A stretch of 61,347 nucleotides of DNA from Phycisphaerales bacterium (GTDB taxonomy: Bacteria > Planctomycetota > Phycisphaerae > Sedimentisphaerales > Anaerohalosphaeraceae): contig DRGS01000077.1 of NCBI GenBank assembly GCA_011053245.1, forward strand, positions 1 to 61,347, given 5' to 3'. The notes under the pieces were generated by a model. It had not been told where the DNA came from, made no database searches, and saw nothing but the letters and a program-made list of their open reading frames with translations. Made by a program: the position numbers and the translations under genes. Positions 27,304 to 36,075 of this stretch are shown here, piece after piece; the first letter of the stretch is position 1, and each line of letters starts with the position of its first letter.

Positions 27304-28237
27304 AACCTGCCAAAACTTTATTTAGTGTTTCCCGATGATCTTCACTGACACGATTAAATGGTGCACGTTCAAACGGCGGCATTATGTCAAGTTGAGATAA
27401 GGTTTCCTTTAATGCTCGGTGCCATCCGAGTTTTACCGCAAACTGAAAATATGGATCTTCATATTTCTCGGCGATCTTTTCGGCTTTGTCTATATCACCT
27501 GCCATTACAGAATCATAAAACTCCAAAGTGATTTCCGGCTTAAAGGATCCTATGCCCACCAGGTAAGTATATGAGCCGAGTCTCTTATCTCCTATGAATC
27601 TTCGCATGGCACCGCCAGCGCCGATTATCGGCAAAGTCTTATTAAATCTATCGAGTACTTCCTCAAAAACGGCTCTATCGCCATTTTCCTCTTTTATCCC
27701 GATGATATTCGGTTCATCGACTATCTTTCCGATCAGGTCGGCATCAAGATATTTCAAAGCCTTGACTCCACCATATCCATCCCGCATAGGGACGGCGTGG
27801 ATCATTATGCCAATATCAGTACTTTCGGCAACTTTTCTGAAAAAATCCACTACAGGCTCATCGCCATACCATCTTTCAGGATAAAGCAGCAAAATACCGT
27901 CGGCTCCGGAAGAGCTGGCATGTCGGGCAAATTCGATATTCTGCCGTATTGACCCTCTTACCGGTCCGGGGCCCGCAGCTATTACCAGGGCATTACCGCA
28001 AGCAGCATTTGCAACAGTCTCATTAACTTTGAGCATTTCCATGTCGGTCAATAAATTGTAACGGCTTGTACCCACTGTCAGCAACAGATTTTTTGCTCCA
28101 TTGTCAACCAGAAATTTTACATATCCGGTCAAACTTTCATAGTCGACATCCTCATTTCTATCAAAGGGAACTACTATGGGAAAAACCGGCCCTCTTATTC
28201 TTGCACGCAAGTTGTCGTATTTACAGGTCGCAGTCAT
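27290..28237 (-). CDS. DapA/NanA-family lyase or synthase, divergent
   Basis: The 315-residue protein has a DHDPS/N-acetylneuraminate lyase fold: GPVFPIVVPFDRNEDVDYE, the Schiff-base lysine region (IIGIKEENGD), and ADGILLLYPERWY. The catalytic tyrosine of the YNxP motif appears to be histidine (IHAVP), and the usual GTTGE region reads GTSRY. It may act on an alpha-keto acid from the NeuB-like product, or be a different aldolase. It overlaps the following neuB-like gene. Confidence 0.7.
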   Translation of the reverse strand: MTATCKYDNLRARIRGPVFPIVVPFDRNEDVDYESLTGYVKFLVDNGAKNLLLTVGTSRYNLLTDMEMLKVNETVANAACGNALVIAAGPGPVRGSIRQNIEFARHASSSGADGILLLYPERWYGDEPVVDFFRKVAESTDIGIMIHAVPMRDGYGGVKALKYLDADLIGKIVDEPNIIGIKEENGDRAVFEEVLDRFNKTLPIIGAGGAMRRFIGDKRLGSYTYLVGIGSFKPEITLEFYDSVMAGDIDKAEKIAEKYEDPYFQFAVKLGWHRALKETLSQLDIMPPFERAPFNRVSEDHRETLNKVLAGCGWL

Positions 28238-28242
28238 TTGCT

Positions 28243-28947
28243 CTAAACCCTTTCTAATACTTCTTTCATCATAAATTCAGCAATTCTGAACTGATAAGGA
28301 TAATCTATATCAAACGAGTGTTCCGCTGTCATCACATAACCAATTAAAGGATAAGTAAAAAAAGTTTTTTCTCTTAGGAATCCTTCGACTGTAGAGAGAT
28401 AAATCGCACCATTGGGGTGATAAGTCTTTGAGATGTCCTGGCTTCGTGTAGTGCGGTTGTAAGAATCATGTTCAAGCATATGCAGCCTTTGGCTGTCATG
28501 TTCAAAAGCAAGAGCAAGTTGAGTAGGAAAATCATATTCGGTTACCGAAATAACACATTCATCTTCGTTTTGTTCATTGAAAAGCTCAAAGGCATTACGC
28601 AAATCCTCCACGGTCCGGAAAGGACAGGTTGGCAGCAGTCCTGCGACATTTTGATATTTTCCTTCATTTTCATTCCGCAGCAAATATTCCTCTATAACCT
28701 GAACAAAACGTATTTTGTCGCCACTGAGCTCAACTGGTCGCCTGTCCCCAATGGCTCCAAATGACTCACCAATGGCGAGTATCTCGTCATTATCCGACGA
28801 AATAACGACATCGTCAAACACCCCTGAATTCACAGCCGCCTCAATTGTATAAGCTATCAGTGGTTTGCCTGCCAAAGGCAATATATTTTTCCGAGGTATC
28901 CTCTTGGAACCTCCTCTGGCCGGTATCAAGCAAACTGTTTTCGACAT
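28243..28947 (-). CDS. Acylneuraminate-type cytidylyltransferase (PseF/NeuA-like)
   Basis: The 234-residue protein starts CLIPARGGSKRIPRKNI, the CMP-nonulosonate synthetase motif, then GKPLIAYTIEAAVNSG and VISSDNDEI. PseF, NeuA and LegF transfer CMP from CTP to the nonulosonic acid. The length and the IPRKNI start fit PseF best, but the substrate cannot be told from sequence alone. GAGGG lies before the ATG. Confidence 0.88.
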   Translation of the reverse strand: MSKTVCLIPARGGSKRIPRKNILPLAGKPLIAYTIEAAVNSGVFDDVVISSDNDEILAIGESFGAIGDRRPVELSGDKIRFVQVIEEYLLRNENEGKYQNVAGLLPTCPFRTVEDLRNAFELFNEQNEDECVISVTEYDFPTQLALAFEHDSQRLHMLEHDSYNRTTRSQDISKTYHPNGAIYLSTVEGFLREKTFFTYPLIGYVMTAEHSFDIDYPYQFRIAEFMMKEVLERV

Positions 28948-28971
28948 AATATGCCCTCTGCAAACCTCTAC

Positions 28972-30441
28972 TTACACACAAATGGCCGGTTGACTTTGCC
29001 TGCTTTTTTCAATAGTTTTTTTCAAGGTATCACAAACCCTGTGCACATCTTTTAGACAATTGTGGTTGGATGCCGGAAGACTTAAACCATACAATGAAAG
29101 TTTTTGGGAAACGAAACAATCGCCATGGAGATACTTACTGTATGCAGGCTGAGTATGTAAAGGGTAAAAGAATGGACGAGTTTCTATACCATGATCCAGC
29201 AAACTTCTTGCAAGGCTATTTCTCGTTATACCCAGTTTTTGTTCGTCTATCACTATCGAATAAAGCCAATATATATTTTTGGCCCAGGCAGCTTCGGGCG
29301 GCAGTGTAATTCCGCTGACATCTTCCAATTCATGCCGATAACACTCGGCCATTTTTCGCCGGTTTGAGATAAACTCGTAAATGCACTCCATCTGTGCAAG
29401 ACCTACCGCAGCCTGAAGATTTGTCATTCGGTAGTTAAAACCCGCATGAAGATGCCAATAGCGTTTCTCAGGAGCCATACCATGATTTTTTAGAAGATTC
29501 ATTTTATCAAAGAGAGCCTGGTTGTTTGTTGTCACCATTCCCCCTTCACCGGTGGTAATGACTTTATTAGCAAAGAAACTAAAACAACCGACATCCCCAA
29601 TTGTCCCGACATGCTTTCCTTTGTATTTTGCCCCAAGAGCTTCAGCGCAATCTTCGATTACAAATAAGTTGTGCCTGCGAGCTATTTCCATAATGGGATC
29701 CATGTCACAAGGATGGCCGTAAAGATGGACAGACATAATCGCGCGTGTTCGTTCCGTGATCTTTTTTTCGATAACATCAGGGTCAATCGTCCATGTATAA
29801 CTGTTGGCATCGACCATAACAGGTTTGGCTCCGGCGTGTATCACCGCATTTGCCGAAGCGCCGAAGGTAAGGTCCGGTATGATCACCTCATCACCAAGAC
29901 CGATACCCATTGCAACAATCGCAAGGTGAAGTGCTGTTGTTCCACTGGTAGCGGTCAAAGAATGATCGACACAGAGATAATCGCAAAAAGATCGTTCAAA
30001 GAGCTTGATATACTCGCCCTGTGAAGATATCCAATTACTGCTTATACAATCGCTCACATACTTAAGCTCACTGCCTGCCAGTGTCGGTTCCATAATGGGC
30101 AACCGCCACATCTCAGCCCAGGAGATCATATCAACAGGACGACCATCGTCATCCAAAACAGGGATATGACGCACCTTCTCGGTTAGCAGATTGATATTTT
30201 CTGAACGTTCAAGTCCGGTGTGGCCGGCAATAAACTTGCGATTCATGTGCGGCTCTAAAGAGTCGCTTAGATCAGCTCCGCTCAAAAGAATTCTTCTTAT
30301 ATCACCATCGGTCACTAAGCCGACCATGGATCCATCATCATTCACAACAAAGACAACCCCAAAAACACCCTTGTTTAGAGCTTCCATTGAATCTCGTAGT
30401 GTTACATGACAAGATAATATATTTTTGCTAATATCTTTCAT
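28972..30441 (-). CDS. CBS-domain DegT aminotransferase fusion
   Basis: The 489-residue protein has a CBS pair at residues 1-115 (GLVTDGDIRRIL, HIPVLDDDGRPVDMIS) followed by a DegT aminotransferase (TSGTTALHLAIVAMGIG, SVHLYGHPCDMDPI, VIEDCAEALGAKY, and SFFANKVITTGEGGM with the PLP lysine). The GEGGM motif and size resemble GDP-perosamine or 4-amino-sugar aminotransferases such as PseC. CBS pairs bind adenine nucleotides, so regulation of the enzyme by adenylate levels is inferred. Confidence 0.82.
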   Translation of the reverse strand: MKDISKNILSCHVTLRDSMEALNKGVFGVVFVVNDDGSMVGLVTDGDIRRILLSGADLSDSLEPHMNRKFIAGHTGLERSENINLLTEKVRHIPVLDDDGRPVDMISWAEMWRLPIMEPTLAGSELKYVSDCISSNWISSQGEYIKLFERSFCDYLCVDHSLTATSGTTALHLAIVAMGIGLGDEVIIPDLTFGASANAVIHAGAKPVMVDANSYTWTIDPDVIEKKITERTRAIMSVHLYGHPCDMDPIMEIARRHNLFVIEDCAEALGAKYKGKHVGTIGDVGCFSFFANKVITTGEGGMVTTNNQALFDKMNLLKNHGMAPEKRYWHLHAGFNYRMTNLQAAVGLAQMECIYEFISNRRKMAECYRHELEDVSGITLPPEAAWAKNIYWLYSIVIDEQKLGITRNSLARSLLDHGIETRPFFYPLHTQPAYSKYLHGDCFVSQKLSLYGLSLPASNHNCLKDVHRVCDTLKKTIEKSRQSQPAICV

Positions 30442-30442
30442 T

Positions 30443-31336
30443 TTATATCACCTTATGGCTAAATTCAAAAACCTGTTCGACCAATTGGACCTGTGATTTG
30501 ACATATGCGATGGTTGACCCATGCGATTCAATTACAAATGCAGCTTCCGGAAAATCTCTTAGAAGAGGTAAAAACCAACTGTCCTTCCGTAAGGACAGGT
30601 GTTGGTCCGTGTGTCCGTCATTTTCACTAAGATGAAACGCCCGAATATGAGGGGATATATTCCTAATGAAATCCTTACGATCAAATCCACAGGCATTTGC
30701 CGAAACATTCAGGTGGCCGACATCGACAAGCAAACCTATATTCTCGTCGTCGATCTGTTGCATCAGAGAATTTATTTCATCGGTGGAGGTCATCAGGAAA
30801 GCATCTTTTTGCCCTGCTTTTACCTGTAGGAGCGTTATGACATTATTTTCTATAAGAATTCCGACTCCCTTTGCTTTTGCATACTCATTTATCTCAAGGA
30901 GACTGTCAACGAAGTTCTTATATGCCGTGCTATATGGAATATATAACTCCTTCGGTAATTGGGACTGCAGTTCGGATTTCCCTAAGTGTTCGGCCTTAAG
31001 TTCGATAGCAAAACCACTGTGGACACTGTAAAAAGGACACCCCAATCTGCTGCAAAGTTCTATGGCCCTTTTGCAATGCTGACGGCTTTGCTCCGAGACG
31101 ACGGCGTCATCCGATGCGAGGTTAAGCACAAATTCATCCTTCGGCGTCGGGAAGTAATTGTGTACAAGGAAATTAAAGCCCAGATCATTGGCCCGTTTTA
31201 CAGAATCCAACATGCCGGGATCATAAGCTATACCTGCTCCCAACTCTATGTTTGATATGTCATGCAGACGGCATTGCTCCAGAATATCTTCCAGAGAAGT
31301 CCGGCAAAACGAAAAGGCTGAAACATAAACTTCCAT
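30443..31336 (-). CDS. Sugar phosphate isomerase/epimerase (xylose isomerase-like TIM barrel)
   Basis: The 297-residue protein has the metal-binding motifs of AP-endonuclease 2 type TIM barrels: the first ligand region IENNV, DVGH (LLVDVGHLN), HLSEND, and IESHG (FVIESHGS). These give an isomerase or epimerase. The gene is in the nonulosonate operon, one base after the CBS-DegT gene, so it likely makes or modifies the precursor sugar. The exact reaction is not deducible. Confidence 0.75.
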   Translation of the reverse strand: MEVYVSAFSFCRTSLEDILEQCRLHDISNIELGAGIAYDPGMLDSVKRANDLGFNFLVHNYFPTPKDEFVLNLASDDAVVSEQSRQHCKRAIELCSRLGCPFYSVHSGFAIELKAEHLGKSELQSQLPKELYIPYSTAYKNFVDSLLEINEYAKAKGVGILIENNVITLLQVKAGQKDAFLMTSTDEINSLMQQIDDENIGLLVDVGHLNVSANACGFDRKDFIRNISPHIRAFHLSENDGHTDQHLSLRKDSWFLPLLRDFPEAAFVIESHGSTIAYVKSQVQLVEQVFEFSHKVI

Positions 31337-31337
31337 T

Positions 31338-32858
31338 TTAAACCGTTAGCCTTTTTTCAAAAATATTATTATCTGTTCCAGAAGACACTTCCACAGGTTC
31401 AAAGCCCGCTTGTTCATAAATACCTATGGCGAGTTTGTTATCTGGATGAACCTTAAGCATCACCGAAGATATCTTGTTAAGTCGGCACCAGTTCAATGCG
31501 TACTGCAAAGCCTGTTTGCCCAGACCATTATTGGCAAATGTCTCAGAAACATAGGCACCGAAAGAAGGACGTTCGTATCCCTCGTCGAATCCGCGAAGCA
31601 TAAAGAATCCGGCAAGTCTTTTGCCGCATCGCATACCCCAATATCGATCCCTTTTTGCCTCACCTATAATTCCAGCCAGATGGCATTGGTCATAAGAATC
31701 AAATGGCGTAAAAAACTTTCCGTACTCAGCGGATCCTTGCGTAAACATCTCTGAAAGTTCAGCACAGTCTTTTTGTGTAAGTTCGAATATTTCTACGTCA
31801 GGATCGCCCTCGAACATCCAGCTGTTGAGCGTCTTGCCAGCGCCAATATCATATAAAACGGTTTTACCAATTAGGTCAAAAACAAGAGAAGGCTTCATCC
31901 CGGTACCGGGCCTTTTAAAGGTTAACATGTCCTTGCAAATGGTTTCACCTTTAAGGATTTTATGTCTGGCTACAATGCTGCGTTTCATGCCGATAGCATT
32001 TTGAATTTCAATATCACAAGGTTTTTTTTCAGACGAACCCAATGCAGTTTCCGCCTGACGGATATTCTGGACAAGACCTTCAAATTCGACGGGATCCGCT
32101 GAAGAACAATGGTCTGGTCCGAATGACATCTTATCTAATGTGAAATGCTTTTCGATGATACAGGCTCCGAGGGCAACCGAAGTTATACAGGCAATTTCGC
32201 TTTGCGTATGGTCCGAGTAGCCGACTGGAACATCGAATTTGTCAGCCATGGTCCGCATTGCAAGCAGATTGGCATCTTCAAGCCTTGAAGGATAATTGGT
32301 CGTACATTGTAGAAGAACTATTTGGTCGTTACCTGTCTGCCTTATGACGTCAACTGCCTCCTCAACTTCATCAAGCGTTGCCATGCCGGTAGAAATAATA
32401 AGAGGCTTACCTTTATCTGCGACATATTGGAGAAAAGACGGCTCAGTAAGATGCATTGAAGCAAGCTTAAATGCAGGGACGCCTAACTCATTCAGAAAAT
32501 CAACGTCTTCGACATTATACGGAGTCGAAAGGAAAAGTATTCTTTCCTTGTGACACAAACTGATCAAATCCAGATGATCCGATCTGCTAAGTTCCATTTT
32601 GCTTAGCATTGCTAATTGACTTTCCTGCGGATCGGTTGTCTTGAGCTGGTAATTGGCTTTCGGCGCGCCTTCAGTTGCAACCCGTTCAGATTTGAAGGTC
32701 TGAAACTTAACGCAATCGGCGCCGGCTTTTTTTGCTTGATGTACAAGCTGCCTGGCAATATTAATATCGCCATTATGGTTGACACCAGCTTCAGCAATGA
32801 TAAAGATTGGACAATCTTTCCCAATTCTTCGCTCATCAATTTCAAGTAGTCTTTGCAT
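31338..32858 (-). CDS. NeuB-type synthase fused to a GNAT acetyltransferase
   Basis: The 506-residue protein has an intact NeuB core (residues 1-350): AEAGVNHNG, GADCVKFQTF, STGMAT, VGYSDHT, IIEKHFTLDK with a SAF-like domain including RPGTGM, plus a C-terminal GNAT domain (about 360-500, with GFFMLRGFDEGYE, NNGLGKQAL and AIGIYEQAGFE). In pseudaminic acid synthesis PseI (synthase) and PseH (acetyltransferase) are separate, so the fusion suggests they work together. It starts inside the CysH stop region, overlapping 17 bases. Confidence 0.88.
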   Translation of the reverse strand: MQRLLEIDERRIGKDCPIFIIAEAGVNHNGDINIARQLVHQAKKAGADCVKFQTFKSERVATEGAPKANYQLKTTDPQESQLAMLSKMELSRSDHLDLISLCHKERILFLSTPYNVEDVDFLNELGVPAFKLASMHLTEPSFLQYVADKGKPLIISTGMATLDEVEEAVDVIRQTGNDQIVLLQCTTNYPSRLEDANLLAMRTMADKFDVPVGYSDHTQSEIACITSVALGACIIEKHFTLDKMSFGPDHCSSADPVEFEGLVQNIRQAETALGSSEKKPCDIEIQNAIGMKRSIVARHKILKGETICKDMLTFKRPGTGMKPSLVFDLIGKTVLYDIGAGKTLNSWMFEGDPDVEIFELTQKDCAELSEMFTQGSAEYGKFFTPFDSYDQCHLAGIIGEAKRDRYWGMRCGKRLAGFFMLRGFDEGYERPSFGAYVSETFANNGLGKQALQYALNWCRLNKISSVMLKVHPDNKLAIGIYEQAGFEPVEVSSGTDNNIFEKRLTV

Positions 32859-33579
32859 TCAAGGCACTTTCTGTATGTTCATGGACTGGCTGCAACAACC
32901 CACATTCGGTTTTGTTTGTCCAGGACCAGCGGCCCTGACGCTCATCGTCAGTAGCGGCAACTGGTTTTGTACATGGCCCGCATCCAATACTTATGTAACC
33001 TTTATTGAACAAAGGATGTACGGGAAGATCGTGCTTGTTTATATACTCGGTAACTTGTGCAGTTGTCCACCTGGCGAGAGGGTGAATGTGCAGTATCCCG
33101 TCTGGTCTTGGCTGTAATTCGGCGATATTGCTTCGCTGAGGTGTTTGACCTCGCCGGATGCCTGTAACCCACGCACCAATTTCGTTATCCTGCAAAAAAG
33201 TATACATGCATCTGACCTTGCGGATATAGCAGCACCTGTCAGGGTCGTCACGATACATCTGATCGTCGTTTTCCCCGGGACCGAACTCGGGGCGAATAAC
33301 TTTCAGATGCAGCCTGAATCTTTCCTGCAACTCATCGCGAAAGGCAAGCGTCTCCGGGAAATGAAGCCCCGTATCGATAAACACAATGACCATTTCCGGG
33401 CATACCTTCGATATCATATGCAGCAGCGGCACACTCTGGGTCTGAAAGGAAGAGCTCATCACAGCGTTGCAACCATAGCTCCCCCATACCCACCGAAGGA
33501 TCTCTTCCGGCGAATTATCCGCAAACTCACGGCCAAGCGTATTCAGATCGCTTAACAAAAATTTATCTTGTTGTTTCAA
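32842..33579 (-). CDS. cysH: APS/PAPS reductase family protein (CysH-like)
   Basis: The 245-residue protein has the CysH fold: SSSFQTQSVPLLHM, VFIDTGLHFPET, TGIRRGQTPQRS, and C116-C117, C200 and C203 with the ECGL tail (E225 C226). The paired cysteines are the [4Fe-4S] ligands of APS reductases. The reaction would reduce APS or PAPS to sulfite. In this operon of sugar nucleotide genes it may serve ordinary sulfur assimilation, a sulfonate sugar or removal of excess APS. Confidence 0.88.
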   Translation of the reverse strand: MKQQDKFLLSDLNTLGREFADNSPEEILRWVWGSYGCNAVMSSSFQTQSVPLLHMISKVCPEMVIVFIDTGLHFPETLAFRDELQERFRLHLKVIRPEFGPGENDDQMYRDDPDRCCYIRKVRCMYTFLQDNEIGAWVTGIRRGQTPQRSNIAELQPRPDGILHIHPLARWTTAQVTEYINKHDLPVHPLFNKGYISIGCGPCTKPVAATDDERQGRWSWTNKTECGLLQPVHEHTESALNAKTT

Positions 33580-34810
33580 TATAATATCTTTCGTCTGTTC
33601 CCAATTTACTCATCTTTTTTTCATGTCCATCAAGAGTATTGACCCATGAGATAATATCACGGCATCGGTTGATCGTCAGATCATTGGCTATAGTTTTTTC
33701 GGCGCCGCAAATAGCCATATTCTGTAAGTTACTCACATCTGAAAGATTTTTTATGAGTTTATGGCTTAGATCACCTCTCTTAAAGTCATAGAAGATAATA
33801 TCTCGGCCATCTGCATGGTGCTCGTCAAGATAGATATTCTTATCAGATGCTACGACCGCACCGTGTGCCATTGCAGTTGCTATTCGTTCATGAGTACCGT
33901 AAATATGAAAAGGTTGAACATTGATAACTATTTTCGAATCGTCCATCAGTTCGACTATCTTCGGCCAGGGCTGAAACGGCATAAAGTTGACATTGGTCCG
34001 GAACTTATCTTTGATACTATCCGGGTTATTTGTTACTATCGTAAGGTTAACATTTGAGGGTAACGCCACCAAATCATCCAGAACAAGCATACGTCTTTGT
34101 GATCGAACGCGATGAGCAATGGTCCAACAATATTCAAGAAACTCTTCACACAGAGGGTCGGCTATGGTCATCCCCGCTTTGGCAAATACCTCTTCTGCAA
34201 TTTCGTATATCTGCCGGTCAAGGCATCCGAATGCAACCTTGGCAATATGATCCGCCATTTTTTGCTGGACTTCATCAACAGGGATACGGAAATTATGGCC
34301 ATTACCAACTCTGCCCACAAAAAGAACGTCTATATTACGATCAACCATAGGTTTGATATACCGCTGGGCATCAATCGGACAACAATCGAAAACAGAGGTA
34401 GGTAAATATGTAATTATCGACTCAGGATGAGCAATCTTTTTAACCAAGGGAATAAATGAACGATCCACCAACAAGATCATCTTATTTCTACCGGATTCTC
34501 TTATTTCTTTTGTCTTATTCAATGGTGTATCGACAAAGGCAACTAAAGGCTTGCCAAATAGATCGTAAAAGAATTCTTCTCTACCATTAGATTCATAGGT
34601 AATATCATATCCTCTCATATTGTGGGTAAGAAAAAACCGCACATCTGTTGTTGAAACAATATTTGCGATCTGCTCCTTAATAGACAGGCTCTCGGTGTCC
34701 ACTAATACTGTCTCATAGCCCAAATGGTTGAACCCGCGTTCAAAAGACTGAAAAGCGTAGAAAGGGATAGTACCTACAGCACCGTTAAATATAACTACTG
34801 TTTTTTTCAT
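33563..34810 (-). CDS. CgeB-like glycosyltransferase
   Basis: The 415-residue protein resembles the glycosyltransferase group of CgeB and spore maturation proteins: MILLVDRSFIPLVKKIA, NIDVLFVGRVGNGHN, VNFMPFQPWPKIVELMDD and SKIVINVQPFHIYGTHERI, then GAVVASDKNIYLDE. It shares the last region with the N-terminal part of 18902-20983. The donor and acceptor are unknown. It overlaps the adjacent DegT gene by four bases (ATGA). Confidence 0.75.
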   Translation of the reverse strand: MKKTVVIFNGAVGTIPFYAFQSFERGFNHLGYETVLVDTESLSIKEQIANIVSTTDVRFFLTHNMRGYDITYESNGREEFFYDLFGKPLVAFVDTPLNKTKEIRESGRNKMILLVDRSFIPLVKKIAHPESIITYLPTSVFDCCPIDAQRYIKPMVDRNIDVLFVGRVGNGHNFRIPVDEVQQKMADHIAKVAFGCLDRQIYEIAEEVFAKAGMTIADPLCEEFLEYCWTIAHRVRSQRRMLVLDDLVALPSNVNLTIVTNNPDSIKDKFRTNVNFMPFQPWPKIVELMDDSKIVINVQPFHIYGTHERIATAMAHGAVVASDKNIYLDEHHADGRDIIFYDFKRGDLSHKLIKNLSDVSNLQNMAICGAEKTIANDLTINRCRDIISWVNTLDGHEKKMSKLGTDERYYIETTR

Positions 34811-36018
34811 ATAGATGCAGCCACTTTCTCTTCTGTTCGCTGAAGAATTCTTTCTGCTATTTTTGCGATTCTGGAAGCCATAATTGTTGAGGGCGTTCCT
34901 TTGAAACTTTTCAACATTTCACATATCCTGTTAACGCTATCCAGTTCAAGACGTCCATGAAGAGGCAAGCACAGGACCTCCTGGGCGATTGAATTTGCAA
35001 CTGGCAAATTTTCCACACTTGCCGAAGTTATTTGATGATAGCACGGATAATTACTGCACAAAGGATAAAAATACTTTCTTGCAAAAACATTATACTCTTT
35101 AAATTTACTATAAACTTCATCACGGCTGACGCCGAAAGCATCTTCTTTAATGCGAATTACAAAATACTGCTGGCGATTCTCGACGCCTTGCATCTCTTCG
35201 GGCAAGATTATTCCTTCCACATCCCGCAGACAATTATGATATGTGTCAATGATCTGCTGCCGTTTTCGTCTTTCTTCTTCAACATATTCGAGCATTACCA
35301 GTCCCAATGCGGCCTGTATCTCATTCATCTTGCCATTTATCCCCGGCATCATGACTTCTTCTTCATTTTTTATGCCGAAATTCTTGAGAAGGTCTATCCG
35401 TGTTTTTAAGTTGGGGTCATTGTAAGTAAGCGCTCCGCCCTCAGCCGTATGGAACAGTTTCGTAGCGTGAAAACTGAACATGGAGATGTCACCGAAGGTG
35501 CCGATATCAACGCCATTGAGTTTTACTCCAAAAGCATGGGCGGCATCGTAGATTACCTTCAATCCATAACAATCCGCTACCTGCTGAATTTTTTTTATAT
35601 CGCATGGTGTTCCGTAAATATGAGTTGCCAAAATGGCTGTGGTGTCGGCTGTGATCATCGACTCTATCTTGTTGGCATCGATGTTCATGGTAACAGGGTC
35701 GATATCGCAGAATATCGGCTTGATCCCGTTCCATGATAAAACGTGAGGTGTAGCGGCAAATGAAAACGGCGTAGTAATAACTTCTCCTGAAAGACGCAAA
35801 CTCTGGATGGCCACAATAAGAGCGATCGTACCATTATTAAAAAGGCTGATGAAGGGCACATTCAGTACTTCCTTGAGTTTGTCTTCAAGTAGTTCATGCT
35901 GATGTCCGCAATTTGCCAGCCACTTTGAATCCCATATCTCTTGCAGTTTGCTCTGAAAATGATCAAGGTCAGGGAACAGAGGGCTAGTTATATATACTGG
36001 TTCTGTGAACGATATCAA
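34807..36018 (-). CDS. DegT-type 4-amino-sugar aminotransferase (VioA/FdtB-like)
   Basis: The 403-residue protein has FNNGTIALIVAIQSLRLSG, ATHIYGTPCDIKKI, IYDAAHAFGVKLNG and the PLP lysine in SFHATKLFHTAEGGA. This last motif fits enzymes that make dTDP-4-amino-4,6-dideoxy sugars (VioA/DesI types). The adjacent formyltransferase fragment fits too, since VioA is paired with a formyltransferase to give 4-formamido sugars. TTG start with AAGGTGCGA upstream. Confidence 0.8.
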   Translation of the reverse strand: MISFTEPVYITSPLFPDLDHFQSKLQEIWDSKWLANCGHQHELLEDKLKEVLNVPFISLFNNGTIALIVAIQSLRLSGEVITTPFSFAATPHVLSWNGIKPIFCDIDPVTMNIDANKIESMITADTTAILATHIYGTPCDIKKIQQVADCYGLKVIYDAAHAFGVKLNGVDIGTFGDISMFSFHATKLFHTAEGGALTYNDPNLKTRIDLLKNFGIKNEEEVMMPGINGKMNEIQAALGLVMLEYVEEERRKRQQIIDTYHNCLRDVEGIILPEEMQGVENRQQYFVIRIKEDAFGVSRDEVYSKFKEYNVFARKYFYPLCSNYPCYHQITSASVENLPVANSIAQEVLCLPLHGRLELDSVNRICEMLKSFKGTPSTIMASRIAKIAERILQRTEEKVAASI

Positions 36019-36075
36019 TTTGTCGCACCTTAAATAATTTCAGCAATTATACAAAGAAAATATCACTACTTTGCA

